A DNA stretch of 64,000 nt from Palsa-965 sp044448685 (GTDB lineage Bacteria; Bacteroidota; Bacteroidia; Palsa-965). Of the stretch, positions 44,388 through 53,066 are shown in pieces. The stretch is from contig JBIOHC010000003.1 in the NCBI GenBank assembly GCA_044448685.1, positions 1-64,000 of the forward strand, read 5' to 3'. Under the pieces are notes generated by a model. That model saw nothing but the letters and a program-made list of their open reading frames with translations, made no database searches and had not been told where the DNA came from. Position 1 is the stretch's first letter. Each line of letters starts with the position of its first letter. The position numbers and the translations under genes were made by a program.

Positions 44388-47300
44388 ATGGACTTCAAAC
44401 GCATCTTCCTCTTTTCCTTTCTCGGCATTTCTATCCTTGCCGGAGCTCTTACCTACAAACGTCCTGTCGTAAAACCTCCCACACAATATGTTTTTACAAA
44501 AGGCAGTTCCTATTTACAGGAATGGAAAAAGATTGATTCACTCATCAACAAGGGTCTGAACAAATCGGCTCTTGATCTGGTGATCAGTTTGTATGATAAG
44601 GCTAAAAAAGAAACGAATGCGGCTCAATCGGTAAAAGCTCTGATGTATCGTATGAAGCTGGAAGCCGAAATGGAAGAATACTCGGTTGAGAAAGCAATCA
44701 GCTTTCTGAAAGAGGAAGCTGCATCGGCCAAATATCCTTTACAACCTGTTATACATTCTGTACTGGCAGATATTTACTGGCAGTATTATACCAATAACCG
44801 CTGGAAGTTTTATAACCGTACTCAGACAGTTAACTTCAGCAATAATGATATCACAACCTGGGATCTGACTCATCTCGTTGATCAGTGTATTAAAGAATAC
44901 CAGATTTCACTCCGCAATACAGACAGCCTCCAGCATACACCTATTGATCTCTACGACGATGTGCTGGATCTTCATCCCGACACCCGTCATTTCCGTCCTA
45001 CCCTGTACGATTTCGTCGCACACCGCGCCATTGATTTCTTCTCGGCCGATGAGCCAGGCATAACCCGTCCTGCCTATCGGTTTGAAGTAGACAAACCTCT
45101 TTATCTGGGCACATCCGAAACATTCATCAATCTGAAGCTGGAATCAAAAGATACCCTGTCAATGAAGTTCTATGCCCTGAAAGATCTTCAAGCTTTACTT
45201 GCCTTCCACCAAAACGACAAGGATCCTGCTTCTCTTGTTGATGCTGATCTGAAAAGACTCAAGCTGGTAAGAGCACATGCTGCTTTTGAAAACAAGGACA
45301 GTTTGTATTTCCAGTCACTCCAAAGCTTGAAATTTCGCCTGGAAAATAAATTCCTTTCCTCTTCCTGCAGGGCAGAAGTTATTTATGAGATTGCCAGATG
45401 GATGTATGAGCAAGGAGAAAAATACAATCCCCTGAGCTCGGATATTCACCACTGGGATAAGAAAGAGGCTCTGAACGAATATTGTAAAGATGCCATTTCA
45501 ACCTTCCCGAATTCATACGGAGCCAAAGAGTGTGAAGTGCTGCAAGGAGAGATCCTGGCCAAAAGCATGAGTATTAATACCGAAAGGGTGAATGCACCGG
45601 ACAAACCATTCCGCTCACTTCTTTCCTGGAAAAATATGAAGACCGTTTATATGCGCATTGTCAAACTGGATGTTGACAAATTCCAGAAAATGAATGAACG
45701 CTTTTATGGGGAAGACCTCATCAAGCAATATCAGAAGCTTCCGGCTTTCAAAGAATGGGAAGTGTCTGTTCCCGATGAGGAGGACTATAATCAGCACCGT
45801 GCCGAAATTGAAATACAGGCTCTTCCTCTGGGTCATTACCTGATCCTGACAGGTTCTGATAAAAATTTCTCGTATAAAAAGCAGGGGATTTCCTATACCC
45901 CGGTTTGGATCTCCAACATCAGTTATGCAGACAGAAGACGTAACGACGGCAGTATTGAATTTTATGTACTTCACCGTCAGACAGGGGAAGCACTTAAAGG
46001 GGCCACAGCACAGTTATGGATTGAGAAATACAATTACCTGAGCCGTAAATATGAATGGGTAAGGTCCGATAGTTATACCTGCGATGAAAACGGATATTTT
46101 CATGTTCCACCCACGAAAGACTACCGCAACTTTAATGTGGAGTTCGCCTATGGTGCCGATAAATTCTACCTCGACAATTCCTATTACCAATATGCAGGTT
46201 ATAAGGAACCGAAAATTAAAAATCCAAAAACATTTTACTTTACCGACAGGGAAATATACCGTCCCGGACAAACCGTTTACTTCAAAGGAATTTGCCTGCA
46301 AAGTGACGGAGAGCAAAATGAAATCCTGAAAGCACATCCTGTTACGGTAACCTTTTATGATGCCAATTCTCAGAAAATATCCAGCCTGGACCTGATCAGC
46401 AATGAATACGGAAGCATTACCGGGAGCTTCACGGCTCCACAGGGTGTGATGAACGGGCAGATGTATATTGCCGACGGGTATGGCTCCAAATATTTTTCTG
46501 TTGAAGAATACAAAAGACCCAAATTTGAAGTGACGGTAAAACCCGTTAGCGGTGCTTACCGCCTCGATGACTCTGTTACCGTAATGGGTATTGCCAAAGC
46601 CTATTCAGGCGCAAATATTGACGGAGCGGCTGTCAGGTACCGCGTGGTACGTTCTGCCATATTCCCCTATTGGTTTTACTGGTACAGAGGCTTCTACCCT
46701 CAGAGTCCTGCTGTGGAAATCACCAACGGATTTACCACCACCAATGATACAGGAGGTTATAAACTCAGCTTCAAAGCTATTCCGGATCATGCTATGGATA
46801 AAAGCTGGTCGCCTACCTATACCTATACCGTTTATGCAGATGTAACTGACCTGAACGGTGAAACCCATAGCAATACCGGTTATGTAAACATCGGTTATAA
46901 AGCTTTTAACCTTTCTATTTATATTCCTGAGCGTGTCAATAAAGAAGAGAAACAGCATTTTGCTGTATCAACCCTGAATCTGAACGGACAGTTTGAAGCG
47001 GCAAAAGGGAAAATAGAAATTTATAAACTGAAGGACCCCGGACGTGTGTTCCGTAAAAAACAATGGGAACGCCCCGACAAGTTTTTAATGACAAAAGATG
47101 CCTTTTATGCCGCCTTCCCTCACGATGCTTTTGATGAGGAAGACAATATGTATAAATGGGAAAAGGGAGAGAAGATGATGGATGTGCCGTTTGAAAATAC
47201 TGCCTCCAATACCGGAACCATCCTCACCCCAAAAATGAATTACCGTACGGATACCCTTCGTTTGAAAAATATAGGGCAGTGGACGAGCGGTTATTATGTG

Positions 47301-50300
47301 ATGGAAGCGCATACGAAGGATAAATTCGGGGAAGACATAAAGGATATAAAGTATTTCTGTATTTATTCCAACCAGGAGAAAACGGTTACCATCCCGGAAG
47401 TGGACTGTTTCAGCATATTGAAATCGGATGGGGAACCGGGAGAGAAAGCCAAAATTATGATTGGCAGCAAGGAAGATGTGCATGTCCTTTTTGAAATTGA
47501 GTATAAAAATGAGATCGTCAAAAAAGAATGGATCAACCTGAACGGACAGCAAAAGGAGCTGGAAATTCCTATTGAAGAGAAACACCGGGGCGGGTTTGCC
47601 TATCACCTTGTATTCGTAAAAGACAACAGGGCCTACCAGCATGATGGCACCATCATCGTACCCTGGACCAATAAACACCTTGATATTACATTCGAAACCT
47701 TCCGGGACAAACTGCAGCCGGGAGAGAATGAGGAATGGAAACTGAAAATCAAAGGTCCTAAAGGGGAAAAGGTGGCTGCTGAAATGATTGCCACGCTTTA
47801 TGATGCATCTCTGGATGCCTTCCGTCCGAATTATTGGGATTTCAGTATTTACAATTCCTACTATTCAAGTATGTACTGGGCTTCGGGCGAAACATTCGGA
47901 CCGGTTGCTTCACAGCTCTATGCGGACAACTGGAATCCTTATATATCCATGCCATACCGGTATTATGAAAACCTGAACTGGTTCGGGTATTCATTCGGAG
48001 GATATAATTACTGGGGTTCCAGAGGGTATGGAGGTGCCCCCGGGCATGCGAGCAACAAATCCATGGCTCAGACAGCTGCTCCGTCATCACCGGCTGAGGA
48101 AAAAGAATCAACCGGGGAAGATAATTACAGGGATTCATCCAAAAATTCAGCTAAAAAGGATAGCGGTGGTGATAAACTGGCTATGGATGAAATGGATTTA
48201 CCGACCGGGGGTGTAGTGTCAAAAGTGGGTGGAAAAAGCCGGCTAATCACCGAAAAATCGGAAGATGGTGATGAGCACAGTGGCAAGGATGGCAAGAACC
48301 TGAATTCGGTCAAAGCCCGGAGCAATTTTGCCGAAACAGCTTTCTTCTTCCCTACCCTGAGCACAGATGAGAACGGGGAAGTGATTGTCAAATTCACCGT
48401 ACCTGAAGCACTGACCCGCTGGAAAATGATGGGCTTTGCCCATACAAAGGATTTGAAATACGGAAGTATCGGCAACACGCTCGTTACTCAAAAAGATCTG
48501 ATGGTGGTGCCCGATGCACCCCGATTTTTAAGAGAAGGGGATGCAATGAGCTTCACCGCGAAAATTACCAGTCTGGCCGATGCCAAACTGACCGGAACAG
48601 CACAACTTCAGTTTTTCGATGCACTAAGCATGAAACCGGTGGATGATAAACTCCTGGTGAAAGCAAACAGCGTTCAGAATTTCACAGTTACCAAAGGATC
48701 CAGCATTGTGCTGAACTGGGATATCAGGATTCCGGAAGGACTCTGTGCTGTAACGTATAAAGTAGTGGCAAAGGCCGGCAATTTTGCCGACGGGGAAGAA
48801 ATGGCGCTGCCTGTACTCACCAACCGTATGCTGGTTACTGAAACCATGCCTTTACCGGTAAGGAGCAAGCAGACCAAGATATTTACGTTTGAAAAGTTCA
48901 TGAACCAGAACAATCATTCAACCACCCTGCGCAACCATAAACTGACACTGGAGTTTACCGCCAATCCGGCCTGGTATGCTGTACAGGCCCTGCCTTATCT
49001 GATGGAATATCCCTATGAATGTGCTGAACAAACCTTCAGCCGTTTTTATGCCAACAGTATAGCATCTCATATTGCCAACTCAAGCCCTAAGATCAAGTCC
49101 GTTTTTGATTCCTGGAAGTCGCAAAGCCCGGATGCTCTTCTTTCCAATTTGCAAAAAAATCAGGAATTGAAATCCCTTATGCTGGAAGAGACACCCTGGG
49201 TGCTGGATGCAAAAGATGAAAGTGAACGTAAAAAACGCGTTGCCCTGCTCTTCGATATGAATAAAATGGGCAATGAATTGAGCAGTGCACTCCGTAAGTT
49301 GCAAAAAATGCAAGTATCAAACGGAGGGTGGCCATGGTTTGAAGGAATGCCTGATGATCGTTATATCACCCAGCATATCATTACCGGCATGGGACATCTC
49401 GATCATCTGGGGGTTAAAAATATCCGGACGGATAATACGACCTGGAATATGGTCAGTAACGGAGTCCGATACCTCGATGCCCGTATCCGGGAAGATTATC
49501 AGTGGATTCTCGATCATGACAAGGCACACCTGAATGAAGATCATATAGGATCGGAACAGATTCAATATCTCTATGCCCGGAGTTATTTTAAAGACATAGC
49601 TATTGACAGCCGGAACCAGAAAGCTTTTGATTATTATAAAGGCCAGGCACAGAAATACTGGCTGAGCAAGGGACGGTATATGGAAGGTATGATTGCCCTG
49701 GCTCTTTTCCGTTATGATGACAAGAAAATTCCGGCCGATATTATGAAGTCCCTGAAAGAAAATTCCCTTAACAGTGAAGAGATGGGAATGTACTGGAAGG
49801 AGAACTATGACGGCTTTTACTGGTACCAGGCTCCTGTTGAATCACAAGCTCTGCTGATTGAAGCATTTGATGAGGTGGCAAAGGATCAGAAATCCGTCGA
49901 TGATATGAAAGTCTGGCTGCTGAAATCAAAACAGACTCAGGACTGGAAAACAACCAAGGCTACTACCGAAGCTTGTTATGCTTTATTGCTTCGTGGAACA
50001 GATTGGCTGGCTACGGAAAGCAATGTAGAGATTACGATGGGCAGCCAGGTGATCGATCCGAAGAAAATGGATGATGTGAAAGTGGAAGCCGGAACAGGGT
50101 ATTTCAAGAAAAGCTGGAGCGGGGATGATATCAAGACCGATATGGGCAAGGTAACCCTTGTTAAAAAGGATGAAGGCGTGAGCTGGGGTGCTGTTTACTG
50201 GCAGTATTTTGAACAGCTCGATAAGATCACTCCCCATGAAACACCCTTGAAGCTGACCAAGAAACTCTTTCTGGAAAGAAATACAGCTTCCGGACCCGTT

Positions 50301-50666
50301 ATAGAACCCGTTACATCCTCTCTTACCCTGAAACCGGGTGACAAGATAAAGGTTCGTATAGAGCTGAAGGTTGACAGGGATATGCAGTATGTGCATATGA
50401 AAGATATGAGGGCTTCCTGTTTCGAACCTACGAATGTCATTTCACAGTATAAATGGCAGGATGGACTGGGATATTATGAAAGCACACGTGATGCCAGCAC
50501 CAATTTCTTCTTTTCCTGGCTTCCTAAGGGTAACTATGTATTCGAATACCCCTTAATGGTAACCCATAACGGAAATTTCTCCAATGGTATTACCAGCATA
50601 CAATGTATGTATGCACCGGAGTTTGCCAGTCATTCGGAAGGTATAAGGGTTAACGTAGGGAAGTAA
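44388..50666 (+). CDS. bacterial alpha-2-macroglobulin family protein with CAEQ thioester motif
   Basis: A 2092-residue envelope protein. An N-terminal signal or anchor (residues 5-22), a helical N-terminal region, several MG domains (MG2-type REIYRPGQTVYFKG near 620; carboxypeptidase-regulatory-like parts), then an unusual Tyr/Gly/Trp-rich and charged insert (about 1150-1310, SFGGYNYWGSRGYGG then Lys/Ser/Asp-rich), the A2M signature with FPTLSTDENGEVIVKFTVPE, LTRWKMMGFAHT, and the thioester motif YECAEQTF with Cys1545 in an alpha-toroid of TED type. Family members trap attacking proteases by covalent thioester reaction. Unlike many proteobacterial relatives, no pbpC gene is adjacent. Transcribed alone. 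Confidence 0.92.
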   Translation: MDFKRIFLFSFLGISILAGALTYKRPVVKPPTQYVFTKGSSYLQEWKKIDSLINKGLNKSALDLVISLYDKAKKETNAAQSVKALMYRMKLEAEMEEYSVEKAISFLKEEAASAKYPLQPVIHSVLADIYWQYYTNNRWKFYNRTQTVNFSNNDITTWDLTHLVDQCIKEYQISLRNTDSLQHTPIDLYDDVLDLHPDTRHFRPTLYDFVAHRAIDFFSADEPGITRPAYRFEVDKPLYLGTSETFINLKLESKDTLSMKFYALKDLQALLAFHQNDKDPASLVDADLKRLKLVRAHAAFENKDSLYFQSLQSLKFRLENKFLSSSCRAEVIYEIARWMYEQGEKYNPLSSDIHHWDKKEALNEYCKDAISTFPNSYGAKECEVLQGEILAKSMSINTERVNAPDKPFRSLLSWKNMKTVYMRIVKLDVDKFQKMNERFYGEDLIKQYQKLPAFKEWEVSVPDEEDYNQHRAEIEIQALPLGHYLILTGSDKNFSYKKQGISYTPVWISNISYADRRRNDGSIEFYVLHRQTGEALKGATAQLWIEKYNYLSRKYEWVRSDSYTCDENGYFHVPPTKDYRNFNVEFAYGADKFYLDNSYYQYAGYKEPKIKNPKTFYFTDREIYRPGQTVYFKGICLQSDGEQNEILKAHPVTVTFYDANSQKISSLDLISNEYGSITGSFTAPQGVMNGQMYIADGYGSKYFSVEEYKRPKFEVTVKPVSGAYRLDDSVTVMGIAKAYSGANIDGAAVRYRVVRSAIFPYWFYWYRGFYPQSPAVEITNGFTTTNDTGGYKLSFKAIPDHAMDKSWSPTYTYTVYADVTDLNGETHSNTGYVNIGYKAFNLSIYIPERVNKEEKQHFAVSTLNLNGQFEAAKGKIEIYKLKDPGRVFRKKQWERPDKFLMTKDAFYAAFPHDAFDEEDNMYKWEKGEKMMDVPFENTASNTGTILTPKMNYRTDTLRLKNIGQWTSGYYVMEAHTKDKFGEDIKDIKYFCIYSNQEKTVTIPEVDCFSILKSDGEPGEKAKIMIGSKEDVHVLFEIEYKNEIVKKEWINLNGQQKELEIPIEEKHRGGFAYHLVFVKDNRAYQHDGTIIVPWTNKHLDITFETFRDKLQPGENEEWKLKIKGPKGEKVAAEMIATLYDASLDAFRPNYWDFSIYNSYYSSMYWASGETFGPVASQLYADNWNPYISMPYRYYENLNWFGYSFGGYNYWGSRGYGGAPGHASNKSMAQTAAPSSPAEEKESTGEDNYRDSSKNSAKKDSGGDKLAMDEMDLPTGGVVSKVGGKSRLITEKSEDGDEHSGKDGKNLNSVKARSNFAETAFFFPTLSTDENGEVIVKFTVPEALTRWKMMGFAHTKDLKYGSIGNTLVTQKDLMVVPDAPRFLREGDAMSFTAKITSLADAKLTGTAQLQFFDALSMKPVDDKLLVKANSVQNFTVTKGSSIVLNWDIRIPEGLCAVTYKVVAKAGNFADGEEMALPVLTNRMLVTETMPLPVRSKQTKIFTFEKFMNQNNHSTTLRNHKLTLEFTANPAWYAVQALPYLMEYPYECAEQTFSRFYANSIASHIANSSPKIKSVFDSWKSQSPDALLSNLQKNQELKSLMLEETPWVLDAKDESERKKRVALLFDMNKMGNELSSALRKLQKMQVSNGGWPWFEGMPDDRYITQHIITGMGHLDHLGVKNIRTDNTTWNMVSNGVRYLDARIREDYQWILDHDKAHLNEDHIGSEQIQYLYARSYFKDIAIDSRNQKAFDYYKGQAQKYWLSKGRYMEGMIALALFRYDDKKIPADIMKSLKENSLNSEEMGMYWKENYDGFYWYQAPVESQALLIEAFDEVAKDQKSVDDMKVWLLKSKQTQDWKTTKATTEACYALLLRGTDWLATESNVEITMGSQVIDPKKMDDVKVEAGTGYFKKSWSGDDIKTDMGKVTLVKKDEGVSWGAVYWQYFEQLDKITPHETPLKLTKKLFLERNTASGPVIEPVTSSLTLKPGDKIKVRIELKVDRDMQYVHMKDMRASCFEPTNVISQYKWQDGLGYYESTRDASTNFFFSWLPKGNYVFEYPLMVTHNGNFSNGITSIQCMYAPEFASHSEGIRVNVGK

Positions 50667-50707
50667 AGAGACCCAAGACACAAGAGCCAAGACTTAAGAC
50701 TAAACGG

Positions 50708-51373
50708 TTAATGTCTTGATTCTATAAGAATGCCTTTAGCAATCAGGACAAAACTGATTCCGATGAATAAATGGGACAGGTCATTGAAGTTACACCAGAC
50801 AGGGTGTATGGATAGTTTGAAAGTATGGAAGATTGCCGAACAGAATGATACTCCTATGCCTGCTCCTATCCATCCGCTTCCGGTCACCCCTTTCCGGAGC
50901 CCGGTTAGGTGAATAATCATTACCGGCACCATACCTGCTGCAACCTGTACTTTGACCACTTCGAAATTCCGGAAGAGCAGGATCAGGACAATGAAACACC
51001 CCAGCTGGATTAATGCAATCGTTTTATAAATCCTGTCACCCCTGCCGCTTTTTCGCAAAAAGTCAACAGTAGCCATCTGAGCAAAGAAGACGGACAAGCC
51101 TGAAACTACATTCATAACCATCCAGGTATTGTAGTGTGCTGCATCAGTCTGATAGGCTCTCATGCCATGTACAAGCGCTCCGGTGAATGTACTCAGTCCC
51201 ATACCGGCAAAGAAGAAGGACCAGGAAGTGGAAGCAGCTCCTGTTTTTTGAGATCGGCGCAGGCGGAAGATGATAATTAAACAAAGGAGGGCCAATAAAA
51301 GATCGGTGAGAGCCGTGACCGGTTCAGAAAGTAAAAAAGACCCCAAATGAATTCCGTTGAAGGATGTTTGCAT
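50708..51373 (-). CDS. seven-helix membrane protein, CREST-like pattern
   Basis: A 221-residue inner-membrane protein with about seven hydrophobic helices. Conserved polar residues within helices, GALVHGM (second/third helix), SAIFHTF, and NDLSHLFIGIS (last helix, DxxH), resemble the Ser/His/Asp/His pattern of the CREST superfamily of membrane zinc hydrolases (alkaline ceramidases, PAQR). This is only a motif-level resemblance and the reaction is unknown. A minus-strand -7 box TACCTTCG (51387-51380) puts the transcript start at about the ATG, so the mRNA is probably leaderless. Confidence 0.75.
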   Translation of the reverse strand: MQTSFNGIHLGSFLLSEPVTALTDLLLALLCLIIIFRLRRSQKTGAASTSWSFFFAGMGLSTFTGALVHGMRAYQTDAAHYNTWMVMNVVSGLSVFFAQMATVDFLRKSGRGDRIYKTIALIQLGCFIVLILLFRNFEVVKVQVAAGMVPVMIIHLTGLRKGVTGSGWIGAGIGVSFCSAIFHTFKLSIHPVWCNFNDLSHLFIGISFVLIAKGILIESRH

Positions 51374-51379
51374 CGGTTA

Positions 51380-51387
51380 CGAAGGTA
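51380..51387 (-). promoter_or_regulatory. -7 box of the seven-helix protein gene
   Basis: Minus strand TACCTTCG, 6 nt before the ATG at 51373, which implies a leaderless transcript. Confidence 0.5.
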
Positions 51388-51747
51388 CTCTTTTCCATAA
51401 TTCATTGTTCTCAATTCCTATGTATGCCTTTGGTAGCATGTGCTTGAAGGCTTTTATAATTCGATTTTCGGGATGCAAAGAGCACATTCGGAGCATTTTT
51501 TTGCGTTGAAAGAATAAAAAGGGCGAAGATGCTCCAAATGAAAATATTTTTTTGCGTTCGCACCGCTTCCGGAATGCGCCGGAAATTATTTTGACAGCGC
51601 AAGAATAAAAAACTATCGGCCTTCTGAATTCCTTTATTCATAGATGTTTCAGAGCATCAAACAAAAAATAATTTGGAATAAACGAGACATGAACTGGAAG
51701 CGTTAAGGAGGAACAGAAAGATGAATGAGGAGGAAGTTTGACGTTAT

Positions 51748-51763
51748 CAACACACTTGTGTTG
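51748..51763. promoter_or_regulatory. 16-bp palindrome upstream of the Lys/Ala peptide gene
   Basis: CAACACA-ct-TGTGTTG, about 80 nt before the ATG at 51843. Candidate operator. Confidence 0.35.
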
Positions 51764-51842
51764 AAAAAATAAAGGTGATATATTTTTTTTACCACGTAAT
51801 TTTTTCTTACTTCGTATCAAATAAATTCAAAAACCAAAAACC

Positions 51843-51926
51843 ATGGCAAAAAAAGTAGCAAAAAAAGCAGCTAAGAAGCCTGCTAAGAAAGCAGCTAAGA
51901 AAGCAGCTAAGAAGAAAAAGAAGTAA
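51843..51926 (+). CDS. 27-residue Lys/Ala-rich histone-H1-like peptide
   Basis: A tiny gene: ATG followed by repeats of the type AKKAAKKPAKKAAKK and ending KKKKK, then TAA. Sixteen of the 27 residues are Lys; the rest are almost all Ala. The composition matches the C-terminal tails of histone-H1-like bacterial proteins, so non-specific DNA or RNA binding is likely. A strong terminator 18 nt downstream and a long gene-free leader support a real, abundant transcript. No exact TAnnTTTG box was found; TTACTTCG near 51809 is a partial match. An alternative is that the segment is a fossil of a longer H1-like gene. Confidence 0.7.
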   Translation: MAKKVAKKAAKKPAKKAAKKAAKKKKK

Positions 51927-51944
51927 TTTCTGATTTCGTAAAAA

Positions 51945-51969
51945 GGCTCCCTCGGGAGCCTTTTTTTTT
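51945..51969 (+). terminator. strong intrinsic terminator of the Lys/Ala peptide gene
   Basis: GGCTCC-ctcg-GGAGCC (51945-51960) followed by nine Ts and preceded by five As, a textbook rho-independent terminator that may also serve the convergent epimerase gene. Confidence 0.9.
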
Positions 51970-51993
51970 GAACTGTTTTTTTTCTGTTCCCTT

Positions 51994-53025
51994 CTAAGTA
52001 CTGAAAACAGTAGTGTTCAGCTCAGCTCCCGAGCCAGGCAATGCCGGCAAACAGATCTTGCCCTGTATGAAAGTAATCCCATTGAAGACATTATTTTTTA
52101 TCAGCAATGGGCCATCCAGATCAGCCCAATCACAAAAAGGAGTAAGTGCTGCAGCAGCCGAAACTGCACAACTGGATTCTGACATACATCCGATCAGAAT
52201 CTTCAGATCAAGGTTTTTTGCCATCCGGATCATCTCCCGCGCTTCAGAAAGTCCCGTACATTTCATCAGTTTGATATTGATTCCATGAAATCCCTCCTTA
52301 CACTGTTCAATATCGGTCAGGCGCTGGCAACTTTCATCTGCAATGAGGGGCAATGGACTTCGCTCCTTTAACCAGGCATGATCATCCATACGGTTTTTGG
52401 AAAACGGCTGTTCCACAAATGTCACCTGCATGTCTTTCATTTTGTAAATCATATCCAGAGCCTGGTTTCTGTCCTTCCACCCCTGGTTAGCATCCACCGA
52501 AAAGGGCTTGTCGGTAACCGAACGTATTGTTTCGAGCATATTCATATCTGCCTGTCCCCCCAGCTTCACTTTCAGTATCGGATATCCTTCCGCTTCCTTC
52601 ACCTTTTGAATAATCAGTGGAGTCTCATCCATCCCGATAGTGAATGAAGTACAGGGTGTCTGTTCAGGATCAGCTTCAAAAAGTTCAAAGAGGGGTTTAT
52701 TCAGCATTTTCCCCAGCAGATCATGAAGGGCAATATCAACAGAAGCTTTGGCAGCCGTATTCCCTTCGGCAATGGAATCCACATAACGCATCACCTCTGC
52801 CGGATCAAACAAGCCGTTTAGCTTTTCCAGTCTGACCTGTTTCAGAAAGGAAATAACGCTTTCATGACTTTCTCCCAGATACGGAGGCATGGATGCTTCT
52901 CCATAACCTGTATAACTATCCTGTTCGATACGGGTAAATACGACAGGGGTTGTACTTCTGACCCCATGTGCGATACGGAAGGGGTGTTTGAATTCAAGGG
53001 TAAAAGATTTCCAGGTCAGTTTCAT
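51994..53025 (-). CDS. dipeptide epimerase (L-Ala-D/L-Glu epimerase type), enolase superfamily
   Basis: A 343-residue enzyme of the muconate-lactonising subgroup that epimerises dipeptides, typically murein-derived L-Ala-D-Glu, allowing cell-wall peptide recycling. Catalytic and metal residues are visible: KVK in PILKVKLGG, Asp in SVDANQGW, Glu in VEQPFSK, Asp in LIADESC and the C-terminal Lys in INIKLMKCTG. The ATG at 53025 (MKLTWKSFTLEFKHPF) is chosen since the longer frame runs through the divergent promoter. Exact dipeptide specificity cannot be told. Divergent from the glycosyltransferase-like gene with only 41 nt between the start codons. Confidence 0.9.
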   Translation of the reverse strand: MKLTWKSFTLEFKHPFRIAHGVRSTTPVVFTRIEQDSYTGYGEASMPPYLGESHESVISFLKQVRLEKLNGLFDPAEVMRYVDSIAEGNTAAKASVDIALHDLLGKMLNKPLFELFEADPEQTPCTSFTIGMDETPLIIQKVKEAEGYPILKVKLGGQADMNMLETIRSVTDKPFSVDANQGWKDRNQALDMIYKMKDMQVTFVEQPFSKNRMDDHAWLKERSPLPLIADESCQRLTDIEQCKEGFHGINIKLMKCTGLSEAREMIRMAKNLDLKILIGCMSESSCAVSAAAALTPFCDWADLDGPLLIKNNVFNGITFIQGKICLPALPGSGAELNTTVFST

Positions 53026-53051
53026 CTGTGAATACGAAGATAGGCTACATT

Positions 53052-53059
53052 TACATTCG
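53052..53059 (+). promoter_or_regulatory. -7 box of the polytopic GT-C-like gene
   Basis: TACATTCG, 7 nt before the ATG at 53067. It excludes the GTG at 53028 as start. Confidence 0.5.
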
Positions 53060-53066
53060 TTACCCA

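Larger units (their letters stand above)
51374..51842. other. 469-nt intergenic region with structured segments
   Basis: No credible gene. Next to the -7 box at 51380-51387 (minus) are an inverted repeat GGAGCAT/ATGCTCC (51490-51496, 51529-51535), a hairpin TTCCGG-aatgcg-CCGGAA (51567-51584), two copies of TTTTTTTGCGTT about 55 nt apart, and the 16-bp palindrome CAACACACTTGTGTTG (51748-51763) upstream of the small Lys/Ala peptide gene. Confidence 0.6.

Noticed and set aside
51411..51641. 76-codon minus-strand frame
   Set aside because: It lies in the structured AT-rich intergenic region, with no domain pattern and no promoter.
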